Part shown: positions 1-7,699 of the stretch, one piece after another
Position numbering within the stretch: the first letter of the stretch is position 1
Layout of the letters: every line of letters starts with the position of its first letter
Assembly (NCBI GenBank): GCA_005881995.1
Contig: VBHV01000107.1
Coordinates: forward strand, 1 to 11,060
DNA length: 11,060 bases
Reading direction: 5' to 3'
Source of the DNA: Chloroflexota bacterium
Lineage (GTDB): Bacteria > Chloroflexota > Ktedonobacteria > Ktedonobacterales > Ktedonobacteraceae
Made by a program: the position numbers and the translations under genes
The notes under the pieces: generated by a model
What the model saw: only the letters and a program-made list of their open reading frames with translations
The model's database searches: none
Told to the model about the DNA's origin: nothing

Positions 1-1758
1 GAGCTGCTGGACGCCAATGAGGAGCTGCAGGTTGCCAACGAGGAGCTTGTCTTGACTCACGAAGAGCTGCAGGCCACCCTGGAAGAGTTCGAGACGACCA
101 ACGAAGAGCTGCAGGCCACCAACGAGGAACTGGAAACCAACAACGAAGAGCTGCAGGCTACCAACGAGGAGTTGGAGACCACCAACGAAGAGCTGCGGGC
201 GCGCACGGCTGAATTGCAAGAACTCACCGCCATCCTCGAAAGCGAGCGGGTGCGATTGTCTGAAATGGTTGAGCTTGCGCCGTTCTATATTATGGTTCTC
301 CGAGGACCCAGCCTGGTTATTGAAGCCTTTAATCCAAACTACACGCACCTGCTGGGAGAGCGACTTGTGCAGGGCAGGCTGCTCGACGAAGTCTTTGATA
401 TATTCTGGGAGGCCGATGCGGCAATCACGCGCATGGCACACGAAGCCTACCAGCGCGATATCGCGCGTACCACGCCTCGCACCCTTGTTCGTCTTCCCCG
501 GGCGCAGGGCGAACCTGAAGAGTGTTATTTTGTCTATACCATCGTGCCCACTCACGATGGGAATGGGAAAGTAAGCGGCGTGGTGATTTATGCCATAGAC
601 GTAACCGAACAACGCGCCAGGGAAGCGGAGGAGGAGCGCGCCCGGCTCAGACTCATTTTTGACAGCGCGGCAATAGCTGCATTGGCGTTGTATGATGCTG
701 CCACGGCTGAGTTACTCATGGCAAGCCCGCGCTATATGCATATGGAAGCATCTATGAAGGGAATAGAAGTAGATGAACTAATAGGGCGCAGGTGGCATGA
801 TTTGAGCATTTTTATACCAGAAGAGCGAAGAACTGCGACCTGGAATGCCGTACGGACCGGCCGAGACTCGATACGCGTACCCGAGGTACGTTTGAAACTT
901 CCCTCGGATGAGCAAGAAACCATCTGGGATTGGAGTCTCACGCCCATTCCAGACAAGGATCCGCAGGAACCCGTTCGTTTTCTACTGGTATCAGCGGTGG
1001 AGATCACAGAGCAGGCGCGCGCACGCGAGGAAGTGGAGCGCTTGAACCAGCTCAAGGATGAGTTTTTGTCGCTCGCCAGCCATGAACTGCGCACCCCTCT
1101 CACCGCCATCCTGGGTAATATTGAACTGCTCCAGCGCAAGCTGCAGCGCCAGGCAAATACGGGGCGCGTGCCAGATCAAAAGCAGGATTCCGCTCAGGAC
1201 GCGCAGACTCTGAATCGCATCATTCACCAGATACATCGCTTGACCAACCTGATCGATGAGATGCTCGATATTACCCGTATTAGTGGGAATGTGTTGGAGT
1301 TGTTTAAGCAGGAACATGTCGATATTGTTGCATTGGTACGGCGAGTGGTTGAGCAGTATTCCAGCATCGCGACTCACCCGCTCAAGCTGGAGGCTAGCGA
1401 GCAGGCCATTACTGGCAATTGGGATGAGGGGAGGCTGGAGCAGGTGCTGAATAACCTGTTAACCAATGCCCTCAAGTATAGTGGACCCGAAACGCCAGTC
1501 ATGGTTGGCATTGAGCGCAAAACCAATGAAGTGATCGTGTCTGTGCGTGACCAGGGACCCGGCATCAGCTCGGAAGATCAGTCTCGCATTTTCGATCGTT
1601 TCTATCGCGCGCAGAAGACTGGCAGCTTTATAGTCGAAGGCCTGGGATTAGGACTCTACATAGCCCACCAGATTATCGTTCAGCACGGTGGCCGCATGTG
1701 GCTCGAGAGTAAACCCGGCGAAGGAAGCACCTTTTACTTTTCGCTCCCCCTACTTTGA
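1..1758 (+). CDS. PAS-domain sensor histidine kinase, 5'-truncated by window edge
   Basis: Membrane-independent (as far as visible) sensor kinase that would autophosphorylate a histidine and pass the phosphate to a response regulator. The frame is open from base 1, so the first possible start (TTG at 52) is not the true start; 585 residues are visible. In window-frame numbering: residues 1-75 are a coiled coil of EEL heptads; about 80-200 and 212-345 are two PAS-like domains; HisKA follows, with the phospho-acceptor H361 in SHELRTPL; HATPase_c has the N box NNLLTNALKYS from 484, G1 DQGPGIS at 517-523, F box FDRF from 531 and G2 GLGLGL at 547-552. No receiver domain follows and no transmembrane segment is visible. 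The EELQATNEEL coiled coil is typical of CheB-CheR-PAS-kinase fusions, so the missing N-terminus may carry such domains; that is inference. No cognate response regulator lies downstream. Confidence 0.93.
   Translation, partial: ELLDANEELQVANEELVLTHEELQATLEEFETTNEELQATNEELETNNEELQATNEELETTNEELRARTAELQELTAILESERVRLSEMVELAPFYIMVLRGPSLVIEAFNPNYTHLLGERLVQGRLLDEVFDIFWEADAAITRMAHEAYQRDIARTTPRTLVRLPRAQGEPEECYFVYTIVPTHDGNGKVSGVVIYAIDVTEQRAREAEEERARLRLIFDSAAIAALALYDAATAELLMASPRYMHMEASMKGIEVDELIGRRWHDLSIFIPEERRTATWNAVRTGRDSIRVPEVRLKLPSDEQETIWDWSLTPIPDKDPQEPVRFLLVSAVEITEQARAREEVERLNQLKDEFLSLASHELRTPLTAILGNIELLQRKLQRQANTGRVPDQKQDSAQDAQTLNRIIHQIHRLTNLIDEMLDITRISGNVLELFKQEHVDIVALVRRVVEQYSSIATHPLKLEASEQAITGNWDEGRLEQVLNNLLTNALKYSGPETPVMVGIERKTNEVIVSVRDQGPGISSEDQSRIFDRFYRAQKTGSFIVEGLGLGLYIAHQIIVQHGGRMWLESKPGEGSTFYFSLPLL
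103..186 (+). repeat. Tandem 42-bp coding repeat (two EEL heptads per unit)
   Basis: Two adjacent 42-bp units (103-144 and 145-186) differ at about 5 positions and encode NEELQATNEELETN-type peptides. They lie in a longer run of about ten degenerate heptads from base 1 to about 215. The repeat makes the signalling-helix coiled coil of the kinase, and unit gain or loss would keep both frame and heptad register. Confidence 0.8.
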
Positions 1759-1782
1759 ACCCCCTCAAATGATGACACTTTC

Positions 1783-1799
1783 CACGTATGAATTACGTG
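1783..1799. promoter_or_regulatory. Perfect 6-bp inverted repeat, candidate operator
   Basis: CACGTA, a 5-base spacer and TACGTG form a perfect dyad between the kinase stop (1758) and the sigma-factor start (1887). No T-run follows, so it does not look like an intrinsic terminator. Its position upstream of the sigma-factor gene fits an operator or a leader hairpin. There is no direct evidence for a binding protein. Confidence 0.35.
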
Positions 1800-1886
1800 C
1801 TTACTTATGTGAAGAAAATCAAAAGAATTCCATAGAAAAAGTTTAATACTCGGATGCACCTGCTCATAGAAAGCGAGGTGTCTCTC

Positions 1887-2510
1887 ATGCAGATACGAGA
1901 GAACACTGCCAGACAATACGAAGTGATTGCGGACTGTGACCTGGTTCAACAGGCACTTGTAGGAGATCAGCAAGCTTTTGAAGCGCTGGCCAATCGCTAT
2001 AGCGCGTCGCTCTTTAACTTTATCTATCACTTTTTTGGTGATTATGACCAGGCCTGTGATATCTACCAGCAGGTATTGCTTCAACTCTATCTCTCCCTTA
2101 CGACGATTCGCGCGAACAAACCGCTCAAGTACTGGTTGTTCCAGGTGGCGCGCAATCGTTGCATTGATGAGTTACGCCGCAGGCGAGTGGCACACTTTTC
2201 GGAGCTTGAACTGGATAATGATGAAGACGAGTACTCGATGCTCTTCGCCATTCCCGATGTCTGCCCTCTTCCTGAAGAACTGGCAGAACAGCACGAAGTG
2301 CAGGAGCGCCTCTGCCAGGCTATTCGAGTGCTGCCGCCCAAGTTTCGCTCAATCGTGGCTCTGCGTTATCTTTCTCAAATGACTTTCTCCGAGATTGGGG
2401 AGAGGCTCAGCATACCCGAGGCCACGGCCAAAACCTATTTTCAGCGTGCCAAACCACTGCTACGTGCATGTCTGAGAGAAGGAGAGCAGTATCAAAGCGA
2501 GTGGCGGTGA
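1887..2510 (+). CDS. ECF-like RNA polymerase sigma factor (sigma-70 family)
   Basis: A 207-residue group-4-type sigma factor that would redirect RNA polymerase to a small regulon. Region 2 spans about residues 29-100 (DQQAFEALANRY to CIDELRRRR). Region 4 spans about 139-197, with a helix-turn-helix in MTFSEIGERLSIPEATAKTY. An acidic linker (ELELDNDEDEY) joins them. I chose ATG 1887 over the in-frame ATG 1854 because GAGGTG at 1875-1880 lies 6 bases before it, whereas nothing like a Shine-Dalgarno precedes 1854; the longer form would add 11 residues. It follows the kinase on the same strand after 128 bases and converges on the HTH-TPR gene. No anti-sigma gene is adjacent, which is atypical for ECF factors, so its control is not evident here. 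The region-2/region-4 assignment is firm; the target promoters are unknown. Confidence 0.88.
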   Translation: MQIRENTARQYEVIADCDLVQQALVGDQQAFEALANRYSASLFNFIYHFFGDYDQACDIYQQVLLQLYLSLTTIRANKPLKYWLFQVARNRCIDELRRRRVAHFSELELDNDEDEYSMLFAIPDVCPLPEELAEQHEVQERLCQAIRVLPPKFRSIVALRYLSQMTFSEIGERLSIPEATAKTYFQRAKPLLRACLREGEQYQSEWR

Positions 2511-2548
2511 TGCTATCCTTTGGAGCGCCTGTTAAAGGTGATGGGTAA

Positions 2549-4330
2549 TTAATGCGCGTTCAAGTTAAGAGGTAGCATAATCTCTGACAAGCGGTGGAGC
2601 GAGTTTTTCAGCATGGTCAAGAGTGTCGTAGCGGTTTCCTCCAACATATCCGGGGCATCGGTGAAGCGTTCCTCCAGAGCGGCGATGTAGCGTTGATGGC
2701 AGCGTACCGTATATCCAGGATCGCGTTCCCCCTGTGTCACGACCGAACCTGCGGAATTGAGCGCGGACAGAAAAAATGCATTGGCCTGCATATAGCAGTC
2801 GCGAGCGAAGCTATGTTCCTCCGCGGCGCGCCCCAGTTCCTCGGCGACTTCTCCTGCCGCAGAGTACACTTCTACCTGGCTGATAGGGCTGTGCGGGACG
2901 TTCCTGGAACTATCTTCTAGACCGGGCAAGCGTGGCAGGGACGGGGGAAGGAAAGCTGATGGATCCATTCGCATGGATAAGGTGTTCTCCAGCAGGGTCC
3001 AGGGGAACGCAGGTTGAGAGAACATATCAAGCACCTGCTGGCAGAGGTAGGACATAAGCCCGCTTTCTCGTAAAAATGTCTCTTTATGGCCATTCAAACG
3101 AGCCAGGGTTGCTCGCTGTCTATAGACGCGCGTGAGATCAGCCAGGGCGGCATAGAGAATACCATCCAGCTCCACAGCAGACGTACTCGGCACACCGGAC
3201 GTTTCTTGCCAGCCCAATATGATCTGACGACAATGCTCTTCCACATCGTCAAGTAGAGAGGCGCATTGCGCTGCAAGCAGTTTTTGTTCCTTGCTCGTGC
3301 GTTGCCGGACCAACTTACTTTGACTTGTGCTGAAGTCTAACTCTGCCTGGGCGAGCGTCAGCCGGACTACTGCCTCTCCTAAGCGATCACCGCTGACCTG
3401 GTAGACACTTCGGCTCTGTACTAATAAGCTAATCGCGCGTTGAAAGAGGTGCTGTATATCTTCTAACGAGGCCCCCTCACGTCCAGGGGTGGCCAGGGTC
3501 GTAGTAGTGTAAGCTATCGCATAGGCGCAATAGCCCAACCCCAGGTACAGGCTGCCAGCAGTTTTCATATCGTGCTCGGCGTTGAAATGCCCACGTGCCT
3601 GTTCGTACATCTCACAGGCCTGTTGATATGCTCCCAGGCAGCGATAGTCATCCCCGCAATGCAGGGCAACATCCAGGCGCAGCGTTGGCTCTACATCGTC
3701 GAGCGCTTCCTTTTGAAGCAAGCGAAATGCTCGCAGGTGATAGTTCAGCGCTGTTGCGTAGGCGTGGGTCAGGAAGTAGTTGTGCCCTAGTGCATCGAGA
3801 ATAGCTGCATGGTGTTTCATCGGTGCGAGCGCCAGCGCGGACTCGAAGGCATGCAGAGCGGCGTCGTAGTCCTGCTTCTGCTGTGCGACCAGACCCGACA
3901 AAAAAGCGTAACGAGCCTGGTTGATGGGTTGAAGGGTCGCGATGGCCTCGTTAGAGAGCGGGGGAAGTTCTTTCAGCGCATGCAAATCAACATGATGAGC
4001 GCTTGTAAGCAAGACATCCAGGAAATCCCACTCCCCCTCTGAGACAAGCTGCTTGCCGCTGTTGAAATGCTTCTGCTTATAGAGGACTGCCAGCTGCTTC
4101 AAATGCTCGGTTTGCTCGAACAACGTCGTGAAGTAGTCGTCCGATTGCCCTAGTTGCCCCGCGAAAAACTGGAGCGCCTGGAAAGACGGGGTAATCTTAT
4201 CGCGTTCGAGCGCGCTGACATAAGACTTCGAGTAGCGTTCGCCACCTAGCTCACTCTGTGTCAGGTTTTGTTGCCGGCGAAGCTGTCGAAGGCTTTCGCC
4301 AATAGATTGTTCTCTTCCAACGACTGTCAT
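2549..4330 (-). CDS. XRE-family HTH regulator with TPR repeats
   Basis: A 593-residue cytoplasmic protein. Residues 11-65 form a Cro/CI-type helix-turn-helix (LRQLRRQQNLTQSELGG, then SKSYVSALERDKITPS). The rest is helical, with TPR-like units at about 139-170, 174-206, 219-251 and 255-285, and less regular helical repeats beyond. Proteins of this design (like the Rgg and PlcR families in build) often use the TPR half to sense a peptide or protein partner; no partner is evident here. The start ATG at 4330 is preceded on the minus strand by GAGAGGTGAG at good spacing. The gene ends 38 bases from the sigma-factor stop, tail to tail, and no clear terminator hairpin is visible between them. A sigma-70-like promoter candidate and an upstream dyad lie in front. 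The regulated genes cannot be told from sequence. Confidence 0.85.
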   Translation of the reverse strand: MTVVGREQSIGESLRQLRRQQNLTQSELGGERYSKSYVSALERDKITPSFQALQFFAGQLGQSDDYFTTLFEQTEHLKQLAVLYKQKHFNSGKQLVSEGEWDFLDVLLTSAHHVDLHALKELPPLSNEAIATLQPINQARYAFLSGLVAQQKQDYDAALHAFESALALAPMKHHAAILDALGHNYFLTHAYATALNYHLRAFRLLQKEALDDVEPTLRLDVALHCGDDYRCLGAYQQACEMYEQARGHFNAEHDMKTAGSLYLGLGYCAYAIAYTTTTLATPGREGASLEDIQHLFQRAISLLVQSRSVYQVSGDRLGEAVVRLTLAQAELDFSTSQSKLVRQRTSKEQKLLAAQCASLLDDVEEHCRQIILGWQETSGVPSTSAVELDGILYAALADLTRVYRQRATLARLNGHKETFLRESGLMSYLCQQVLDMFSQPAFPWTLLENTLSMRMDPSAFLPPSLPRLPGLEDSSRNVPHSPISQVEVYSAAGEVAEELGRAAEEHSFARDCYMQANAFFLSALNSAGSVVTQGERDPGYTVRCHQRYIAALEERFTDAPDMLEETATTLLTMLKNSLHRLSEIMLPLNLNAH

Positions 4331-4398
4331 GGCTCACCTCTCCCCTAAACAAGCGCCTGTCCATGCATCCTTTTTTAGTTGAATCCGCTCATAAACCC

Positions 4399-4428
4399 AT
4401 TGTACTGCATATGATCTAAGCAAATCAA
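4399..4428 (-). promoter_or_regulatory. Candidate sigma-70 promoter for the HTH-TPR gene
   Basis: Reading leftward, TTGATT (4428-4423), an 18-base spacer and TACAAT (4404-4399) match -35 and -10 boxes at 4/6 and 5/6. Transcription would start near 4391, giving a leader of about 60 bases before ATG 4330. Confidence 0.45.
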
Positions 4429-4459
4429 GCAGGAGAATATTATTTTTCATTAGGATTTG

Positions 4460-4476
4460 CTTGACAAGCTGTCAAG
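4460..4476. promoter_or_regulatory. Perfect dyad CTTGACA/TGTCAAG, candidate operator
   Basis: Seven-base arms (4460-4466 and 4470-4476) around a 3-base centre. It lies about 30 bases upstream of the candidate promoter of the HTH-TPR gene, a position that suits an activator or an autoregulatory site. TTGACA in each arm also resembles a -35 box, so the symmetry could be partly coincidental. Confidence 0.4.
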
Positions 4477-4538
4477 ATAAGGACATTTGCTGCTGGCATC
4501 TTCTATAGCATCGATTTTCGCACTCGCGAATATCGTCC

Positions 4539-4642
4539 GTAGGGGCGGGAGTGGGGTTGATGTGGGGAGGGGACGCTTGCGTCGCCCGCTGAGGGGGCAC
4601 TAAAACCACCCTTCGAATAAGGTTCATCATTGCGCTCCCTAC
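4539..4642. repeat. GTAGGGGCG-family repeat relic with imperfect terminal inverted repeats
   Basis: The segment starts with GTAGGGGCG (4539-4547) and ends with CGCTCCCTAC (4633-4642), an imperfect reverse complement. Inside, GACGC-TT-GCGTC (4572-4583) is a short palindrome flanked by GG and GCCC. The same GTAGGGGCG end occurs at 7644 and 9369 in this window. A degenerate, non-coding mobile repeat is the simplest reading. Confidence 0.4.
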
Positions 4643-4745
4643 ATACGGCTCCCGATTTGGATGCGCCCCGGTCAGTCCATGATATCAACAAAATCAGCTC
4701 GTTTTCTAAACGTATCTCTTTTGACGCAAGCAACGTGTAATTACT

Positions 4746-4766
4746 GTCCTCACCGTACGTGAGAAC
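4746..4766 (-). other. Hairpin GTTCTCAC-GTACG-GTGAGGAC (minus strand)
   Basis: As minus-strand RNA, eight base pairs including one G-U close a 5-base loop. No T-run follows on either strand. It could be a remnant of an insertion-sequence end or of a structured RNA, but no transposase fragment is next to it. Confidence 0.3.
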
Positions 4767-4812
4767 TACCATGCAACTAAACAGGTAACTTCTAGCGTAT
4801 AAATAAAAGAAA

Positions 4813-4847
4813 GGATATATTGCCCACCCTACAGATGTGGTATATCC
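4813..4847 (+). other. Stem-loop GGATATA/TATATCC
   Basis: Seven-base perfect arms (4813-4819, 4841-4847). An inner CCAC/GTGG stem (4824-4827, 4837-4840) is offset by a 4-base bulge. Either a structured RNA or a protein-binding dyad; it lies upstream of the candidate ftsH promoter. Confidence 0.35.
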
Positions 4848-4848
4848 G

Positions 4849-4908
4849 CCTGTATCTACCTGCTTGTTGATGAACCCTAATAGGGAAATGCCTGCATAAA
4901 GATACAGG
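4849..4908 (+). other. Nine-base inverted repeat CCTGTATCT/AGATACAGG
   Basis: Perfect arms at 4849-4857 and 4900-4908 enclose 42 bases that include a small CCCT-AAT-AGGG hairpin (4875-4885). It begins one base after the preceding stem-loop, and its right arm abuts the -35 candidate at 4909. The geometry suits DNA looping or binding at the promoter, or an upstream RNA. Confidence 0.35.
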
Positions 4909-4938
4909 TTGAAATGTGAAAAACAACATAGAAATAAT
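4909..4938 (+). promoter_or_regulatory. Candidate sigma-70 promoter for ftsH
   Basis: TTGAAA (4909-4914), an 18-base spacer and AATAAT (4933-4938), each 5/6 to consensus. Transcription would start near 4945, leaving a leader of about 350 bases. A perfect TATAAT also occurs at 4953-4958, without a convincing -35 box. Confidence 0.35.
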
Positions 4939-5124
4939 TCGATGTAGCGCGTTATAATGAGAAGAAAGTACTGAAAGCCCTTCCTTTTCTGGGGAGTTCA
5001 CGCTACAATCTGTAAACTATGTAGTGACCAGTGTCCATGTAAGAAGCACCGAATTTCAGAATTTCAAATTTATTCATTGTTTTCTGCCCTCTTTCCTGCA
5101 TATTATCGCAGGCCCAAAAGAAGG

Positions 5125-5180
5125 ATTCTCCTGCAGGGAACGCTCTGTTTACCGAAGCTGGTGAAAAGGCGCAGGAGAAT
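5125..5180 (+). promoter_or_regulatory. ftsH leader stem-loop with 10-bp perfect outer stem
   Basis: ATTCTCCTGC (5125-5134) pairs perfectly with GCAGGAGAAT (5171-5180). The 36-base loop holds a second hairpin, TTTACC (5148-5153) with GGTGAA (5160-5165), including one G-U. There is no downstream T-run, so it is not a plain terminator. A protein-bound or ligand-bound leader element is possible. Confidence 0.4.
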
Positions 5181-5202
5181 AAAACTTGTTGTGTAGCATG
5201 GC

Positions 5203-5217
5203 AATAGCAAAGCTATT
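5203..5217 (+). promoter_or_regulatory. ftsH leader hairpin AATAGC-AAA-GCTATT
   Basis: A perfect 6-bp hairpin with a 3-base loop. It is followed directly by ACCTC (5218-5222), which is complementary to the ftsH Shine-Dalgarno region. Confidence 0.35.
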
Positions 5218-5290
5218 ACCTCCATCAGATCGGTGGGTAAGCCAGAGCCGGTACTCGCTTGGAGATCTGTACGGGTGTCGTAATGAGGTG
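5218..5290 (+). promoter_or_regulatory. ftsH ribosome-binding site with possible sequestering structure
   Basis: GAGGTG at 5285-5290, 5 bases before ATG 5296, decides that start over the in-frame ATG 5359, which has only a weak upstream site. ACCTC at 5218-5222 can pair with GAGGT (5285-5289). Between them CAGATC (5226-5231) pairs with GATCTG (5264-5269), and inside that AAGC (5239-5242) and GAG (5245-5247) pair with CTC (5254-5256) and GCTT (5257-5260). This would be a nested helix that hides the ribosome site. The pairing is seen; the regulatory role is inferred. Confidence 0.4.
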
Positions 5291-5295
5291 AATAC

Positions 5296-7593
5296 ATGGA
5301 CGGCAAGGGCAGCCGCGGCCTCTCATCTGGGGATGAGCGGCGGCGGCACGATACATTTATGAAAAATGGACGAAAAGTCATACACTACCTGAGAACACAT
5401 ATACAAGCTCTTCTGGCTAGTATCCTGGTGATAGGTCTGGTGGCCCTGCTTTTTGGCGTATTTAGCCAGTTTCAAGCACCGGTCATAAGTACCCCACCGG
5501 CAGGTGAAACGAGCATTGGTTACAGTACATTTGTAGCGCAGGTCAGATCTGGCAATATGCTGGCGGTAGCTATACGTGGGAGCGATTTGCAAGGTTTACT
5601 GGCGAATCCGCTCACCCAGACCGCAAATGCAGCGCAGCCAACTGCTACAGTCAGTCAACGCAACGCGGACTTTGCGGCTTTCAATCGCTTCGTTGGCGCC
5701 GGTTCTACATGGGCAAATACTCCACAGACATCGGCGCTTGATCAGGCGCGGCTTGTCTACTCGCGCATGCCGAGTACTGGTGACGCGGCGCTCATACCAT
5801 TACTGGTCAGCAAACAGGTCACCGTGAGTACATTACCTCCTGCCCAACCGCCGCTGTGGTTGTCACTAATCTGGCGCATCATTCCATTTCTTTTCCTGAC
5901 ACTCATCCTCGGGTTCATGTTGTTTCCGCGCAATAATAAGGGGCGCAGTACCCGTGGCCTGGATGAGCGTTTCAGCCAGATGGGAAAAAGCAAAGCGCGC
6001 CGCTTTGAAAAGGGCAACGAGGTTCTCACGCAAAAACGTCCCACTGAGCAATCGTCCTCGGCAAATAAATCGGATAGCGCATTCAATATGAATAAGGCCA
6101 GTGGTACCGGCACCGCGCGCAAGCGCCTGGAGCCTCCCGTCACATTTGCCGACGTGGCCGGCATCGATGAAGTGCGTGAGGAACTTGAGGAGATTGTGCA
6201 ATACCTGCGCAGTCCCGATCGCTACTCGCGGCTCGGAGCAAAGATTCCGCGTGGCGCGCTGCTGGTTGGCCCTCCTGGAACAGGAAAAACGCTGTTAGCC
6301 AGGGCTGTTGCCGGCGAGGCAGGCGTGCCATTTTTCAGTATGAGCGCCTCCGAGTTTGTCGAAATGTTTGTTGGCGTCGGTGCCAGCCGCGTGCGCGACC
6401 TCTTCAATCAGGCGAGGCAGGCCGCCCCCTGCGTCATCTTCATTGATGAAATCGACGCGGTAGGCCGCAAGCGCACCACCAAAATCATGGGCAATGACGA
6501 ACGAGATCAGACACTCAACCAGTTGCTCGTCGAACTCGATGGCTTCAACTCTCGCCAATCCATTGTGGTGATGGCAGCGACCAACCGCGTCGATATTCTG
6601 GACAAGGCGCTGCTGCGTCCGGGCCGTTTTGACCGCCACATCACCGTCTCACTACCCGACCGCGTTGGCCGTGAAGCCATCTTGCGCGTCCATACACGCG
6701 CCACGCCTTTGCACGAAGAAGTCAGCCTCGAACGCCTGGCACGTCTCACCACCGGCATGAGCGGCGCCGACCTCGCCAACCTTGTCAATGAAGCTGCTCT
6801 ATGCGCGGCCCGGCGCGACCTGGAGCATGTGAACCACGAGTGCTTCGAGGATGCGCTGGCCCGTATTCAACTGGGCGCGCTGCGCCCCATTGTGATGAGC
6901 GAAAGCGAACGGCGCATCATCGCCTATCATGAAGGAGGGCACGCCCTCGTCGCTTATCACCTGCCCGAAGCCGATACCGTCAATCGCGTCACCATCCTGC
7001 CGCGCGGCCAGAGCCTCGGCGTCACGCAATTCACCGCCGAAGAAGACCGCTACAACTACAGCCGCCAGACCCTCATGGCGCGTATCGCCGTAGGCCTTGG
7101 GGGACGCGCTTCCGAAGAATTGACCTTTGGAGCCGACCATGTCACCACCGGCGCTGAGAACGACCTGCAGGTCGTAACCGACATCGCCCGCAACATGGTC
7201 ACACGCTGGGGCATGAGCGAGCAGGTAGGTGTGGTCTTCGCCGATTATCGCGCCGATGGTGGCGGCGCTGGCCTGAACATGCAGCGCGTCGATAACCCGG
7301 CGCAGAGTCGCACCCTGATCGCCGACGAGCGCGGCAATCTCTCGCTCAACGGCCAGTTCACACCCGCTCGCCAGCATGCATTCGCCATGCTGGCCCCAAG
7401 CGCGAACAAGCCCAGCAGCGTATCGATGGCCTCCACCATCGATCTTGAGGTGCAGCGCATCCTCAACGAAGGTTACGCCATAGCCCGCACCCTGCTGCAA
7501 GATCATCGCGATCAACTAATCAAACTTGCCGACGCCCTCATGGAACAAGAACAGCTCGACCGCAAACAGTTCCAGGCCCTGCTGCAAGAGTGA
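5296..7593 (+). CDS. ftsH: ATP-dependent zinc metalloprotease FtsH
   Basis: Membrane-anchored AAA+ protease that extracts and degrades membrane and short-lived cytosolic proteins as a hexamer. At 765 residues it is longer than the usual 610-680. Two membrane segments (about 36-56 and 188-210) flank an external domain. The AAA module has Walker A GPPGTGKT (325-332), Walker B VIFIDEID (380-387) and the second region of homology with arginine fingers R444 and R447. The M41 peptidase has HEGGH (545-549); the third zinc ligand is D623, with the same 78-residue spacing from the first histidine as in the E. coli enzyme. Two insertions explain the length. About 35 Ser/Thr/Lys-rich residues lie between GKSKARRF (230-237) and the AAA start (283). 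About 35 more follow WGMSEQVG (638-645) in the C-terminal helical part, a stretch rich in Gly, Asn and Ala. The structured leader suggests post-transcriptional control. Confidence 0.96.
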   Translation: MDGKGSRGLSSGDERRRHDTFMKNGRKVIHYLRTHIQALLASILVIGLVALLFGVFSQFQAPVISTPPAGETSIGYSTFVAQVRSGNMLAVAIRGSDLQGLLANPLTQTANAAQPTATVSQRNADFAAFNRFVGAGSTWANTPQTSALDQARLVYSRMPSTGDAALIPLLVSKQVTVSTLPPAQPPLWLSLIWRIIPFLFLTLILGFMLFPRNNKGRSTRGLDERFSQMGKSKARRFEKGNEVLTQKRPTEQSSSANKSDSAFNMNKASGTGTARKRLEPPVTFADVAGIDEVREELEEIVQYLRSPDRYSRLGAKIPRGALLVGPPGTGKTLLARAVAGEAGVPFFSMSASEFVEMFVGVGASRVRDLFNQARQAAPCVIFIDEIDAVGRKRTTKIMGNDERDQTLNQLLVELDGFNSRQSIVVMAATNRVDILDKALLRPGRFDRHITVSLPDRVGREAILRVHTRATPLHEEVSLERLARLTTGMSGADLANLVNEAALCAARRDLEHVNHECFEDALARIQLGALRPIVMSESERRIIAYHEGGHALVAYHLPEADTVNRVTILPRGQSLGVTQFTAEEDRYNYSRQTLMARIAVGLGGRASEELTFGADHVTTGAENDLQVVTDIARNMVTRWGMSEQVGVVFADYRADGGGAGLNMQRVDNPAQSRTLIADERGNLSLNGQFTPARQHAFAMLAPSANKPSSVSMASTIDLEVQRILNEGYAIARTLLQDHRDQLIKLADALMEQEQLDRKQFQALLQE

Positions 7594-7617
7594 TTTCGTC
7601 GGGGACAGGCAATCGGA

Positions 7618-7685
7618 ACTGAAAAGATAATCGGGCCCATTCTGTAGGGGCGCCCCTACAGAATGGGCCCGATTATCTTTTCAGT
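7618..7685. repeat. 68-bp perfect palindrome between convergent genes
   Basis: Two 34-base arms (7618-7651, 7652-7685) are exact reverse complements with no spacer; the centre is GTAGGGGC/GCCCCTAC. It fills most of the 106-base gap between the ftsH stop and the protease-gene stop. As RNA it would be a very stable hairpin read from either side, so it could act as a bidirectional terminator, though the T-run is only TCTTTTC-like. The GTAGGGGCG core links it to the repeats at 4539 and 9369. Confidence 0.85.
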
Positions 7686-7699
7686 GTGGGTGTGAGCAG

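Larger units (their letters stand above)
4331..5295. other. Long gene-free divergent region between the HTH-TPR gene and ftsH
   Basis: About 965 bases without a convincing gene. Short open frames here lack recognisable domains and good ribosome sites. The stretch holds a leftward promoter candidate, a dyad at 4460-4476, a GTAGGGGCG repeat relic (4539-4642), a hairpin at 4746-4766, stem-loops at 4813-4908, a rightward promoter candidate at 4909-4938 and three more stem-loops just before ftsH. A tandem octamer GAATTTCA occurs at 5051-5066, and a dyad CCTGC/GCAGG at 5095-5112. Confidence 0.7.

Noticed and set aside
2511..2548. Intrinsic terminator between the convergent sigma-factor and HTH-TPR genes
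   Set aside because: No stem of useful length followed by a T-run in the 38-base gap on either strand.
4620..4766. Possible group II intron domain V remnant (GAGCCGTATG and GTACGGT-like strings on the minus strand)
   Set aside because: The two strings occur in the wrong order and too far apart to form domain V, and no reverse transcriptase is nearby.
4503..4772. 89-codon leftward open frame, considered as a small protein or transposon fragment
   Set aside because: No domain recognised, no good ribosome site, and it runs through the GTAGGGGCG repeat relic.
6799..7515. 238-codon open frame on the minus strand inside ftsH
   Set aside because: Antisense shadow of the conserved FtsH peptidase domain with no recognisable fold.
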